Shown: positions 45,515 through 55,417, counted from the first letter of the stretch. The stretch: DNA of 64,000 bases from Desulfocapsa sp. (GCA_030145625.1 JAQYVF010000009.1:1-64000); one strand, 5' to 3'. Translations and numbers: made by a program. The notes: generated by a model not told the origin, from the letters alone.

Positions 45515-48226
45515 CTATTTCTCTTCCAGGACTTCCCAGACGGCATCAAGAAGCTTGTCCCCATGAATCGGTTTAAAAACATATCTTTTTATGCCCATGG
45601 CAAGGGCCTTTTCTTCGGAAACAATATCACTGTGCCCCGAACACATAATAATGGGCAGGGACGGTTTGATTTTCAATACGGCTTTAGCCAGTTCTGCACC
45701 CGTCAGTCCCGGCATGGTCTGATCAGTAATGAGCATATCAAACATCTCCGACTGACTGCGGAAGACCTCAAGGGCCTCCCTGCTGTCTGAAAACGCAGTG
45801 ACCTGATACCCTCTGCTTTCCAAACGCCTTTTGTTGATTTTCACCAGAAGCAGTTCATCATCCACCATCAATATTCTCGCATTACCGGTGGATATCACTG
45901 CCCTGTCTTTCTCTTCAGCAGCTATGGTCTGGGTAACCGACTCGTCTGTTACAGGCAAGTAAACGGAAAAAATGCTCCCCCTGCCAACGCGACTTTCAAC
46001 ATCAACAAACCCTTTACAATCCTCAACTGCACCATGGACAACAGCAAGTCCTAGACCGGTGCCTCTCCCCACTTCTTTAGTAGTGAAATAGGGTTCAAAG
46101 ATCCTATCAATGGTTGGCGAATCCATGCCACAACCGTTATCCATGACAGTGAGAACAACAAAGGAACCGGTAAAGACACCCCCCTCACTAAAGATTTCCC
46201 CACCACTGAGTTCCCGTCTATGTAAGCCCACACTCAAGGTTCCCTTCTGCTCATCCATGGCAGACAGGCCATTGGTACAGAGGTTGACAACCACCTGATG
46301 TATGACGGTAGGGTCAGCCAATATCACCCCACAATCAGGATCAATATCTTCCTTTATCTCAACAGTTGCAGGCATGGTTGCACGGAGCATCTTCAATGCT
46401 TCCTGGACAATCAGATGGGGGTGGAGGGCCTGTTTTTCACTGTCCACCTGACAACTGAAAGTGAGGATCTGTCTGACAAGACTTGTTGCCCGTTTCCCTG
46501 CTCTAAGGACCTCTGCAATATTCTTTCCAGCCTCACTCTCTGCCGAAACATCTTCTCGAACAAATTCGGCATATCCTAAAATTGCAGAAAGAATATTATT
46601 GAAATCATGGGCAATTCCACCTGCCATGGTGCCAATGGCCTCCATTTTCTGAGATTGGACAAGTTTCTTTTCAAGATTTTTCAGATCAGAGATATCCTTG
46701 GCCACATGGGCGATATATTCAAGTTCACCCGATTCATCAAATACCGGAGCGGCAGAGACCAAAAATGTCTTCCCCAGTTTTCCATGGTACATCTCGCGAC
46801 TACAGGGCACCAGGATCTTTTTAGTCTCCACAAGAGGGCACCCCGGACAGGGCTCTTCTGAACCATGAAAGAGCTCGTAACAATGATACCCGATAATCTC
46901 ATGACTGGGAGAAGCTAGCATGGTACATGCTGCTTGATTGGCCTTAACTATACGCAGGTCAGTATCATGGAGGATGACGATATCAGAAAACGAATTAAAA
47001 GTTCGATCCCACTGTTCCTTGCTTTTGCGAATAGCCCGTTCCACCTGTTTTCGCTCAGTAACATCATGGGCAATGCCACTAATGGATACAAATTCCCCCT
47101 GCTCATCATAAGAAAACCTGGCAGTCCACAACAAATCATGGACATCACCTGTTTTCAAATTAACCAGTCGGCTTTCAATCTTTGATTGAATCAGTTGTCT
47201 ATTGAGACAATTTTCAAACCAGCCTGCTGAGATTTCAAAATCATCCGGATGGATAAAATCAAAGACATTTTGACCTATCACTTTTTCAGGATCCTGACCG
47301 AATATTTCCTTGCTCATGTGGTTGATATAGACCAGATTTCCCTTCGCATTCACCTGAGCTATCAGATCAGTAGTTCCTTCCACCAGCTCCTGATATCTCT
47401 GCGCCATTTCTTTACGCAGTGTTATATCTAAGACAATGGCAGCAAAAACAGGCCTGGCACGATACTCTGTTTTCTGGAGATACACCTCTACAGGATAGGT
47501 GGAACCATCCTTGCGTCTGTGAACAGTCTCAAAAACTATTTTCTCTTTTTGGCCATCTTTTAATAATGCCCCTCTTTCTGCAAAAGCAAGGGATGTGCTC
47601 TCGGGATCAATATCCATGGGAGTCATTTCCATAAATTCCGACAGAGAGTATCCCATATTTGTCCGTGCACCTTCATTCATATACACAAACTTAGAGCTGT
47701 CAGCATCTATGAGGTAAATTTCATTAAGTGATTTTTCTATGATCTGAGTTAAATTTTTTTCCCGATTGAGCGACTTACGTAATTTGACGGTTCGCTCTTC
47801 CACCATGGATTCAAGACGTTCGTGATAGTTGCGCAATTCGTCTTCATTCTTTTTCCGTTTAAGCGCCTGTTTGACGGTGGCCGGCAGGATTTTGAGGTAA
47901 TGGCCATCAGGATCTTTGATGAGATAATCATAGGCGCCCAATTTCATGGCTTCCACAGCCACTTCTTCATTCCCGGTACCGGTGGTTACAATGACCGGGA
48001 GTCCTTTAAACTGGTCAAAGAGTTCAAAAGATACCCCGTCTCCAAGCCAATAATCTGAAATAACGACATCGAAATCGGTTGACTGGAGAATTTTCTCTGC
48101 CTCAGCAATGGACCCGGCAATGCTATAGTCATAAGGCAGCTCCTTCTTTTTGACGTACCTCTCAAACGCCATCTGATCCACTTTATCATCCTCAACAAGA
48201 AGAAGACGGATTGCTTTCTCTGTCAC
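45515..48226 (-). CDS. hybrid kinase REC-PAS-PAS-PAS-HisKA-HATPase-REC
   Basis: A 903-residue soluble kinase. It has an N-terminal receiver (Asp58 in VVISDYWLGDG), a coiled coil (125-160), and three PAS domains (about 165-270, 275-395, 400-515; the third has CPGCPLVETKK with paired cysteines). The phosphoacceptor helix is GGIAHDFNNIL (His540), the HATPase has DNGCGMD and GTGLGLAVVHG, and the C-terminal receiver has LITDQTMPGLTG. The start is GTG with AAGGGAAAA upstream. It is the last gene of the converging minus-strand signalling group, 95 bp after the single-domain receiver. The PAS with CxxCP could carry a cofactor, but that is not proven. Confidence 0.9.
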   Translation of the reverse strand: MTEKAIRLLLVEDDKVDQMAFERYVKKKELPYDYSIAGSIAEAEKILQSTDFDVVISDYWLGDGVSFELFDQFKGLPVIVTTGTGNEEVAVEAMKLGAYDYLIKDPDGHYLKILPATVKQALKRKKNEDELRNYHERLESMVEERTVKLRKSLNREKNLTQIIEKSLNEIYLIDADSSKFVYMNEGARTNMGYSLSEFMEMTPMDIDPESTSLAFAERGALLKDGQKEKIVFETVHRRKDGSTYPVEVYLQKTEYRARPVFAAIVLDITLRKEMAQRYQELVEGTTDLIAQVNAKGNLVYINHMSKEIFGQDPEKVIGQNVFDFIHPDDFEISAGWFENCLNRQLIQSKIESRLVNLKTGDVHDLLWTARFSYDEQGEFVSISGIAHDVTERKQVERAIRKSKEQWDRTFNSFSDIVILHDTDLRIVKANQAACTMLASPSHEIIGYHCYELFHGSEEPCPGCPLVETKKILVPCSREMYHGKLGKTFLVSAAPVFDESGELEYIAHVAKDISDLKNLEKKLVQSQKMEAIGTMAGGIAHDFNNILSAILGYAEFVREDVSAESEAGKNIAEVLRAGKRATSLVRQILTFSCQVDSEKQALHPHLIVQEALKMLRATMPATVEIKEDIDPDCGVILADPTVIHQVVVNLCTNGLSAMDEQKGTLSVGLHRRELSGGEIFSEGGVFTGSFVVLTVMDNGCGMDSPTIDRIFEPYFTTKEVGRGTGLGLAVVHGAVEDCKGFVDVESRVGRGSIFSVYLPVTDESVTQTIAAEEKDRAVISTGNARILMVDDELLLVKINKRRLESRGYQVTAFSDSREALEVFRSQSEMFDMLITDQTMPGLTGAELAKAVLKIKPSLPIIMCSGHSDIVSEEKALAMGIKRYVFKPIHGDKLLDAVWEVLEEK

Positions 48227-48321
48227 AAGTTTTCCCTTTCTTTGATCGGAACCAAGCCCCCTTGATAGGGCCTTGTCATTAAATTATTTTTTTGTGCTCA
48301 TATGGTTGCACACATATCTGC

Positions 48322-48735
48322 TTATTCCGGCAGTTCACTCAAGGTCCAATAGAGATCGATTGTTTTAACCACTTCAACAAATTTCCGATAATCGACCGGT
48401 TTGACCATATACCCGGCAATGCCTAGTTTGAAGCTGTCAATCTTATCCTGGTCGGCCCTGGATGTGGTGAGAACAATAACGGGAATCTTTTGCAGGCTAT
48501 CGTCTGTTTTGACTATCTGCAGAAATTCGATACCATTCATTCTGGGCATATTAAGATCAAGCAATATAATACCAGGCCTTTCATTTTCAGAATTTTGCAG
48601 AAAGGCCAAGGCCTTTTCGCCGTCATCCACAATCTCCAAGCGGTTGGCGACATTGATTTCCTTCAAGGCCCGTTTAACCGTCATGGCATCGACCTGATCG
48701 TCTTCCACCAAAAGAATGGGTTTAGAGCTTCTCAT
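48322..48735 (-). CDS. single-domain response regulator (Rcp1/CheY-like)
   Basis: A 137-residue receiver: KPILLVEDDQVDAMTVKRAL, phosphoacceptor in ILLDLNMPRMNGIEFLQ, LTTSRADQDKI, and KPVDYRKFVEVV. This subtype is the usual partner of phytochrome-like kinases. The ATG at 48,735 has GGGAG upstream and overlaps the kinase stop by 14 bp; an upstream extension lacks support. It should receive phosphate from the kinase at 48,722-50,815 and pass it to the hybrid kinase, having no output domain. Confidence 0.93.
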   Translation of the reverse strand: MRSSKPILLVEDDQVDAMTVKRALKEINVANRLEIVDDGEKALAFLQNSENERPGIILLDLNMPRMNGIEFLQIVKTDDSLQKIPVIVLTTSRADQDKIDSFKLGIAGYMVKPVDYRKFVEVVKTIDLYWTLSELPE

Positions 48736-50815
48736 CTTTTTCTCCCTTTTTTTTGGGTAGTGTAAAAAAGAATGTAGTCCCTTTTCCCGATTCCGACTCC
48801 ACCCAGACAGAACCACCATAGAGGTCGATAATTTTTTTGACCAGAGTCAGGCCGATTCCCGTACTTTCGTGTTCATCGCGAGGCCTCAGTGTCTGAAATA
48901 TCTGGAATATCTTCTCATGATATTTTTTGTCAATTCCAGGGCCGTTATCAGATACACTGAATTTCCAGAATGCTCCTTCGTCGACACAGCCCACTTTTAC
49001 AATCCCTTCATCCTTATCCATATATTTCATGGCATTTCCGAGAAGGTTCTGAAAGACCTGCTCCATCCGGGTGGAATCTTTGAAGACCACGGGCAACTTA
49101 TTTTCAAAGAGTATCTGAATAGTATCCCGCGGTGCGATGCTGTCAATCACCTCCTCAACAAGGAGGTTCAGATCCAAGCGTTTTTCCTTTTCTTTAATTC
49201 GACCAATACGTGAGTAGCGCAGAATACCATCGATAAGTCCATCCATACGTTTGACTCGTTGCAGGATTAAATGCATCTGCTCCTTCCCTTCTGCATCAAA
49301 CCCTGCGGAATAATCTTCAGAAAGCCAGTGAGTGAGTTGACTGATGGCCCTGAGCGGTGCTTTGAGATCATGGGAAACCACATAGGCAAATTCTTTCAAC
49401 TCCTTGTTTGCAGTATCATATTCACTGTTTACTTTCTGGAGCTTATCTCTGGAGTTGTTCACGTCTTCAAGAAGATATGTGAGGGCTTTGCTCGATTTTT
49501 CAACTTTTTCTGTCTTGTCCTGCAGTTCTTCTGTCCGTTCTTGAACCAATTCCTCCAACTGATTGCGATAGAGCGACAATTCAGCTTCTGCCTGCATGCG
49601 TTTAGTCACATCAGACAGTGAAACAAAGACCTTCGACCATGTATCTTCATAGCCTGGTACCACTGTCAATCCCAATACCACTTGAATTTCATTGCCCTGA
49701 AGCGTTTTATTGACAGTCTGTAACTCAAAATTATATTTCCCCTCAGCCAGACAAATAAGTTCTTCTCTAAAGGCCTCATAGGACTTCTGTCCGAAGACCG
49801 TATCCAGATTTCTATAAAGCAGGTCCTTACTGCCAGCCCCTAATATTTTCAGGGTTTCCCGATTTACATCTATAATCTTAATCAGCTGTGCGCATGTATC
49901 GACGGATTCCGGATGGATTGTAAAATAGGACCTAAAGTCAGTAACATCGGAAGAACGCAGTTGATCAATGCATTTCCTGACAGCTGAAAAGTCTTCTTCC
50001 CATAACGAAATGGGCGCCTCTTCAAATAACACTCGATAGCGACTTTCACTTTTCCGCAGCGACTCCTCCACCTGCCTGCGTTCAGTGATTTCCCCCTGAA
50101 GCTGATGATAGGATGCCTGCAAAGTCATTCGCATTTCATTGATAGCCTCTGCAAGTATATCAAACTCATCTTTTATCCTGTTCTGTTGCTTACGCATCAG
50201 AACAAAAGGTTTTTCCAAAGTATGCAGATCCAAGGCATTGGCATAACTTGCCAATGCATGAAGGTGTCGGGCAACTAACATATAGAAGATAAAAAAGATA
50301 AATCCGGAAACCATAAATGTTTTGATACTTTGTGAAACGATAATGACAATGGCTTTTTGTGTCAGGCGATCATATAGATTTTCCAAGGTGTAAACGATAT
50401 GAAGCCGTCCCAACGGAATCGTTTTGTTGCCATAGGTATAAGACAAAAGAAACTCATTTTTTACCACATGTGCAGCTTGAATCTCTCCAGCTTTTGCGAC
50501 TATTTCATTTTCATACACCACATCGACATACTGCATATCAGGCAATTTCAGTATCCCTTCAAGTTGGATCTGCAAAAGCTCCGTATCAGAAAGCCAGAGG
50601 CTTTTGATAATACCGTCAAGGTAGCTAACTTCAATCTGGGTGACACTTTTTTCTATTGAATCAAGTCCATACCTGTAGTCACCATGGAGCTGAATCACTA
50701 TCAAGACCAAGGTAACAGTAGAACTGAACAGCACAATGTACAAGATGAACTTTTGAACAATACTCCGTCCTAACACATTATTTTTATTTGTATTTCCAAT
50801 ATATTGCATGCTCAT
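48722..50815 (-). CDS. membrane sensor histidine kinase, phytochrome-like transmitter
   Basis: A 697-residue protein with an N-terminal helix (about 22-42), a periplasmic region of about 110 residues, a second helix (about 160-185), a HAMP-like segment (210-245), a PAS-like domain (265-400) and a long coiled coil (400-470). The transmitter has YVVSHDLKAPLRAISQLT, NLLGNAMKYMDKDEG, SDNGPGIDKKYHEKIF and GIGLTLVKKIIDLYGG. The transmitter type pairs with Rcp1-like receivers, as found downstream. The gene starts immediately after the binding-protein stop (TAA then ATG), suggesting the periplasmic protein feeds a ligand signal to this kinase. Confidence 0.9.
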   Translation of the reverse strand: MSMQYIGNTNKNNVLGRSIVQKFILYIVLFSSTVTLVLIVIQLHGDYRYGLDSIEKSVTQIEVSYLDGIIKSLWLSDTELLQIQLEGILKLPDMQYVDVVYENEIVAKAGEIQAAHVVKNEFLLSYTYGNKTIPLGRLHIVYTLENLYDRLTQKAIVIIVSQSIKTFMVSGFIFFIFYMLVARHLHALASYANALDLHTLEKPFVLMRKQQNRIKDEFDILAEAINEMRMTLQASYHQLQGEITERRQVEESLRKSESRYRVLFEEAPISLWEEDFSAVRKCIDQLRSSDVTDFRSYFTIHPESVDTCAQLIKIIDVNRETLKILGAGSKDLLYRNLDTVFGQKSYEAFREELICLAEGKYNFELQTVNKTLQGNEIQVVLGLTVVPGYEDTWSKVFVSLSDVTKRMQAEAELSLYRNQLEELVQERTEELQDKTEKVEKSSKALTYLLEDVNNSRDKLQKVNSEYDTANKELKEFAYVVSHDLKAPLRAISQLTHWLSEDYSAGFDAEGKEQMHLILQRVKRMDGLIDGILRYSRIGRIKEKEKRLDLNLLVEEVIDSIAPRDTIQILFENKLPVVFKDSTRMEQVFQNLLGNAMKYMDKDEGIVKVGCVDEGAFWKFSVSDNGPGIDKKYHEKIFQIFQTLRPRDEHESTGIGLTLVKKIIDLYGGSVWVESESGKGTTFFFTLPKKKGEKDEKL

Positions 50816-51517
50816 TTATTGAAAATCGAGATGAACCAGTTTTTGGTAGGTGCCATCTTTTTTCATTTCCTGAAGAGTTCTTACAATTGCGGGAATCAAT
50901 CCTTCATGCTTTTTGTGGACATACAAAAACATATCGCTGGTAACTATGGGCGGCTGCAATGCCTTGATATCCCAATAGCCAAGTTTTTTTAATACTTCTA
51001 TTCCAGTGGCCTGGCCAAAAACACCGACATCTGCCCGCTCTTTTTCCAGAAATGTGAAGAGAAGTTCTTCATTTTTAATAACGGTCTGCTCCTTGGCCTT
51101 TTTCAGCTCCCGCTCGCAATTTCTCCAACCGTTGACGTAGACCACATGGTATTCCAGGAGGCTTTTCCAGCCATTGACTGGAATATCAGTATGTTTTGAA
51201 AAAGCCACAATTCGATTCACAGTAACTTCCTCCGGCACTTTGATAAGATTCGGATATGCCTCTGTTATGCCATCTGTTCTTAGAAAATTTCCGTCTTCTA
51301 TGCCGTTGTTCGCATTTTCCAGCGACCTCTTGGACGGCATGGAAACAATTTCAAGCACTATCCCCATTCGTTTAAAGCATTCTGTAAGCACTCCATTCAT
51401 TGCTTGAGCACGACTATGCTCCTGATCGTCAGCCGTTGTAAATGTAAGTGTTGTCTGAGCCATGGCAGCAGATGACAAAACAAGAATTGAGACGATCAAA
51501 TATGTTACTATGTTCAC
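50816..51517 (-). CDS. periplasmic solute-binding protein (SBP family 3-like)
   Basis: A 233-residue exported protein with a signal peptide (VSILVLSSAAMAQ, cut near AMA). The mature part has family-3 binding-fold features: LTECFKRMGIVLEIVSMPSKRSLENANNG, RIVAFSKHTDIPVNGWKSL, ERADVGVFGQATG and the final LQEMKKDGTYQKLVHLDF. The start is GTG with a strong AAGGAGGAGCG ribosome site. No ABC permease is nearby. It sits directly before a membrane kinase and after a CHASE protein, so a sensing role is more plausible than transport. The ligand is unknown. Confidence 0.85.
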   Translation of the reverse strand: MNIVTYLIVSILVLSSAAMAQTTLTFTTADDQEHSRAQAMNGVLTECFKRMGIVLEIVSMPSKRSLENANNGIEDGNFLRTDGITEAYPNLIKVPEEVTVNRIVAFSKHTDIPVNGWKSLLEYHVVYVNGWRNCERELKKAKEQTVIKNEELLFTFLEKERADVGVFGQATGIEVLKKLGYWDIKALQPPIVTSDMFLYVHKKHEGLIPAIVRTLQEMKKDGTYQKLVHLDFQ

Positions 51518-51657
51518 CGCTCCTCCTTTATTTAAGGTGGCCTTAATATGTATACGCCTTCTGCCGGATTGTTTTTAATCATCAGAATAGGAGGGATCAT
51601 GAGAATGAATTTGATTCAAGGCCATGCTTCCCTGCTTTTTTTCATTTTAATGAAATG

Positions 51658-53151
51658 CTAGCCAGATGTTTTTGAGACGACATACAGATCCTTTTGCTCC
51701 TCAACCTTCTGAACCTTATCCCTGAGTTCCTTTATCCTGAACTCCCGCCCTACAAAAAGATCATTCATGCGTTCAAGGGCATCATTTTTTATTTCCAACT
51801 CAGCGGTTCGCTCCCTGATCAACTCCTCCAGATGATCACGATATCGTATTAATTCGTCCTCTACCTGCTTGCGCTCTGTAATGTCATTCATGGCGATAAG
51901 TGCAATGTCGCTGAGAATGGTCATTTGAAATTCCACACGACGAACAGAGCCGTCTTTGATAGTTATCCCCCACTCCTGCTTTTCAATTTCGTTACCGCTC
52001 TCTGTGGCTTGCATGATTGCTTCCTGCCATGTTTTCTGTACTGATTGCCTGTAGATTTCATCAGGATAGACAGCACGCCACCACTCTTCCGCCGTTGAAA
52101 CATCATCGTGGGTGTATCCAAATAATTCTGTGAATTTATCGTTATAAAGAACAATATCTTGATTGGCATCAACAATGACCATTGGAATAGGCGCACGTCT
52201 GATTGCTGTTTCAAATCGATCTTTACTTGCCCGCGACGCATCTTCCGCCTGCTGACGAACAGCAATTTCATCGATAAGCAACTTGTTGCTTTTAGACAGA
52301 TCCTTAGTCTGCCCTGTTACACTAAGTTCCAGGCCGCGAACCCGTTCCCACGAAAAATGAATGAGCAGTACAACAGACAACAGTAACCCACCTCCGAACC
52401 CCCATAGCAACATGCGGGATGCAACAGGGAACTGAGCTGAACCTGTTGTCCTGTACAACTCGATGGACCATTTGCTATCAGCCACCGAAACTGATTGCTC
52501 CTGAAAATTTTCCGAAATACTCTTTGGTCCCCAAAAAATCCGCCCCTCGCCATCTGCCAGGCGAAGACCAAATTGATCTAAATCCATTCCTGCAAGAGCC
52601 TCTTTGACCAATACCGGGACATCATAGACACCAATTGCCAGTCCTATGAATTTTTCCTCCGAGAATATCGGGGACCTGACAACAAGTCCTGTTCCGCCCT
52701 GACGGAGCTCAAAAGGCCCCTGTAGCGACATGCTTTTCTGATCGATTGCTTTTTTAACAAAAGGACCCCGTTCAGGATCGGCCAGCAAAAGCATTGGATT
52801 GCTGACAGTGATCTCATTTTCTTGAGAAGGGTAAACATAGGTTATCAGAGTGTTAGAATCTGCATATTGGAGTGCGCGGATAGGGGAATTTAATCTCAAA
52901 AGCATTGCGGCAAAGCCAGCGAATTCTTCAGCTGTCGTTTCCGGATGCAGTACAAATAAAGCTGTAACAGCCTCTATGGCGTTGAACCGTAAACCAATAG
53001 CATTTTCAAGGCGTATTTGGCTCAACTTGGTCGCGGCATGCAGTTCTATGTCCCTTGCCGCCCGCCAATGAATTACTTGTACTCTGTCAATAACAACCAG
53101 AACTACAACACCCACACAGGCTATTCCAACTAAGAATAATCTTCTCACCAC
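51658..53151 (-). CDS. CHASE-PAS membrane protein without transmitter domain
   Basis: About 497 residues. The N-terminal helix is LFLVGIACVGVVVLVVIDRV. The periplasmic CHASE domain (about 40-230) has QIRLENAIGLRFNAIEAVTALF, ALQYADSNTLITYVYPSQEN and FELRQGGTGLVVRSPIFSE. After a second helix (about 255-275) comes a coiled coil, a PAS domain (310-420) and a C-terminal coiled coil that ends with KEQKDLYVV and a stop. No kinase, cyclase or receiver follows. The GTG at 53,151 has AGGA before it; a TTG at 53,199 is possible but would add a Cys-rich stretch. It may pass signals to the adjacent kinase by contact through the coiled coil. Confidence 0.8.
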   Translation of the reverse strand: MVRRLFLVGIACVGVVVLVVIDRVQVIHWRAARDIELHAATKLSQIRLENAIGLRFNAIEAVTALFVLHPETTAEEFAGFAAMLLRLNSPIRALQYADSNTLITYVYPSQENEITVSNPMLLLADPERGPFVKKAIDQKSMSLQGPFELRQGGTGLVVRSPIFSEEKFIGLAIGVYDVPVLVKEALAGMDLDQFGLRLADGEGRIFWGPKSISENFQEQSVSVADSKWSIELYRTTGSAQFPVASRMLLWGFGGGLLLSVVLLIHFSWERVRGLELSVTGQTKDLSKSNKLLIDEIAVRQQAEDASRASKDRFETAIRRAPIPMVIVDANQDIVLYNDKFTELFGYTHDDVSTAEEWWRAVYPDEIYRQSVQKTWQEAIMQATESGNEIEKQEWGITIKDGSVRRVEFQMTILSDIALIAMNDITERKQVEDELIRYRDHLEELIRERTAELEIKNDALERMNDLFVGREFRIKELRDKVQKVEEQKDLYVVSKTSG

Positions 53152-53552
53152 AGCTCTGTCCTGTTTAAAGCAATTCCTAAAGCAGCATATTGCGCACAAC
53201 TCACACGATAAATCATAGGATATTTTCTACTATGAACAAAATTTAATCGATGCAGCCCCTCTACATCATGAATAGGTTATAGTATCTCCAGCCGATACTC
53301 TTCTCCCTCAAAACAAACAACACATTGTTTAACGGCTAAACCAGAGAAACATTTATGAGAAGACTTAAGGGGAATTATTGTGAAAGAAGAGTGTCATTAG
53401 TCGAACCTGAGAAAAGGCTAACTACTGCAGAAAACGGGAGTATTCAAAGTTCTGTGTCAGATCGATTATTTGCCACGAAGATACTCTCATGGTTTCTCGC
53501 AGAAGTTTTCATAGAGAAACCATGAGGTACCACCTACCTGTAGAAGATACTC
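53152..53552. other. intergenic with hairpin flanked by direct repeats
   Basis: About 400 bp between the CHASE protein start and the cytochrome stop. The right part contains a perfect 13-bp hairpin (CTCATGGTTTCTC at 53,486-53,498 with its complement at 53,514-53,526) and an 11-bp direct repeat GAAGATACTCT at 53,477-53,487 and 53,543-53,553. No gene is recognised. Confidence 0.6.
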
Positions 53553-54611
53553 TTATTTGTCATGCATCCCTTTAGCCTTACCAGATGCCCATTGCAGGTC
53601 TTGGTTCTTGTGGCAGTTCAGACAGGCAAAATCGAGAGTCACATAGCCACCAACAGCGAATTTACCATCATCTGTAAACATCTTTGCCTTGGGATCAGTA
53701 TTAATGGTAAAGATATGGGTCCTGACATCACCTTCAAACTGTGCCTTTTTAACAGCAGACTTGGTCGCCCGCGGCATATGACATTCTCTACACTGCATGC
53801 CTATGGCGGCGTGATTGCTTTTCTTATACGACGCTTCCTGGTCTTCATGACAGGAACCACAGGTCTTGACTATCCCCTCTTTCAGCCTTGCCATTTTATG
53901 AGGATCATGACAGGTCACACAGGAGATATCATTGTCATCGTTATGGGGACCGGAAAGGATTTCGTTAAACTGTTCATGATGCTTAATAAATCCTTTGCTT
54001 GCCGGTATCTTGCCTTTATCCCCACGGATATGGCAACCGCCACAGAGATTCAAGGTCTTATTCACTGCCAGCTTATTGGCCTTGGCATCAGCATCACTCC
54101 TGATATGATCTCCGGCTGGTCCGTGACAGGCCTCACAATGGACACCAGGTGCTGCCCATGTACCGATCAAACCTTCACGACCGTCCTGATTCCCCTCTTT
54201 CTTATAGCCGGTAGTGTGACACTTACCGCAGTTATAAGCCTTTTTTTCGCCTTTGTGATAAAAGGACCAGGAGCCATCCTCCATATTATACTGCGTCTTC
54301 AGTTCTGAACCATCTTTGGCCGCTGTGATAATGTATCCGTTTTTATCGATGAAACGGGCCTTTTTATACTTACCACCGATAACATAGGAGATATCATCCC
54401 AGGAATAGCCCTTGGGCAGGGGAATGGGCCTCTTCATGGCATCTTCCGCCCTTGAAAGTTTATAGGAGTGACCAGAGACAATAAAATCGTTGTACTTTCC
54501 TGGATGACACTTAAAACAGGTCTCTGAACCAACGTAGCCCGCAGAGTAAGATATCCCGCAACTTCCAACAATGATAGCCCCGCTAATCAGAAAACTTTGT
54601 ACAAGCTTCAT
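53553..54611 (-). CDS. octaheme c-type cytochrome
   Basis: A 352-residue exported cytochrome with a signal peptide (MKLVQSFLISGAIIVGSCGISYSA). Eight CxxCH motifs are visible: CFKCH, CGKCH, CEACH, CGGCH, CVTCH, CGSCH, CRECH and CLNCH, in line with eight covalent hemes. The arrangement (YVGSETCFKCHPGKYNDF, then GVHCEACHGPAGDH, then QCRECHMPRATKSA) is of the cytochrome c554 / decaheme-like superfamily common in metal- and sulfur-reducing bacteria. It should carry electrons in the periplasm. The ATG at 54,611 has AGGAGA upstream and is preferred over an ATG 30 bp earlier. No partner reductase gene is adjacent. Confidence 0.93.
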   Translation of the reverse strand: MKLVQSFLISGAIIVGSCGISYSAGYVGSETCFKCHPGKYNDFIVSGHSYKLSRAEDAMKRPIPLPKGYSWDDISYVIGGKYKKARFIDKNGYIITAAKDGSELKTQYNMEDGSWSFYHKGEKKAYNCGKCHTTGYKKEGNQDGREGLIGTWAAPGVHCEACHGPAGDHIRSDADAKANKLAVNKTLNLCGGCHIRGDKGKIPASKGFIKHHEQFNEILSGPHNDDNDISCVTCHDPHKMARLKEGIVKTCGSCHEDQEASYKKSNHAAIGMQCRECHMPRATKSAVKKAQFEGDVRTHIFTINTDPKAKMFTDDGKFAVGGYVTLDFACLNCHKNQDLQWASGKAKGMHDK

Positions 54612-54868
54612 AAGACGTTCTCCTGGTAATATTATTTTCATTAATGGAAATCGACGTCACCGTCAGATACCCTCCTACATTGTAGGATATGCGAAGCATG
54701 TGGTGTCTGTCAAAGAATAAGAGCAGTTACTATATTAAATGTGGTAGTGTGGCCATAAAGAGACCTTATGAGAATGCCTGGAACGAGATGAGATCAAACG
54801 GATAATTAATAATCTTGGGATGGGTCTTTTACTCTCATGAATCGATAGCAAATTATCAGGAAGTCATT

Positions 54869-55417
54869 TTACAACACCCAGGGAACAAACATTCTGGTTC
54901 GCTGCATATACTCCACATATGCTGTACCGAAAAACCGTATATTCTCCTGTTCTTCCACCCTTGCAACAATGATGAGCAAAGCATTCACCAGGAGAATCAA
55001 TCCAATATTGAGTGGTGTGATATGTTTTAAAAAGGCTCCCCAAGCCAGAAAAAGCAGGGAACTGTACATGGGATGACGAATATATCGAAACAGCCCCTCT
55101 TCCACAATACGTACTGTATTTTCAAAAGAGTGGTTTTCCGGCATATCCTTTCGCTCAGCATGTCCACCACGCTGCTTGAGCATCAGGATGGACTGGATAA
55201 CAAACACAATTGAGACAAGCAAAAGAAACCAGGACAAAAGGTGCAGCGGTGAAAGCGGATCCCTGAACCAGTAGGGATGATTCAGTAAGACCAGAAGCAA
55301 AATGCCTTCAAAAACAAAAAATCGATAAAAGCCATGTGTCCCGGGATTCGCTAAAGAGCGCCAGGAAAATCGAAGAAAAAACAGAGTACAGATGATAAAC
55401 AGAATAACCCGTATCAC
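54869..55417 (-). CDS. ICMT/PEMT-like membrane methyltransferase
   Basis: A 182-residue protein with four to five membrane helices. The C-terminal core FRYIRHPMYSSLLFLAWG..RVEEQENIRFFGTAYVEYM is the signature of isoprenylcysteine carboxyl methyltransferase/phospholipid methyltransferase relatives (S-adenosylmethionine dependent, RHPxY and E-E motifs). The start is GTG with AGGAG seven bases upstream. It closes the minus-strand lipid cluster, 65 bp after the CrtI-like gene, so an O- or N-methylation of a lipid made by that cluster is an attractive, unproven role. Confidence 0.85.
   Translation of the reverse strand: MIRVILFIICTLFFLRFSWRSLANPGTHGFYRFFVFEGILLLVLLNHPYWFRDPLSPLHLLSWFLLLVSIVFVIQSILMLKQRGGHAERKDMPENHSFENTVRIVEEGLFRYIRHPMYSSLLFLAWGAFLKHITPLNIGLILLVNALLIIVARVEEQENIRFFGTAYVEYMQRTRMFVPWVL

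Noticed and set aside
51518-51657. Frameshifted remnant of a kinase domain after the CHASE-PAS gene
   Set aside because: The 140-bp gap is too short for a transmitter and has no H-box or ATPase motif in any frame.
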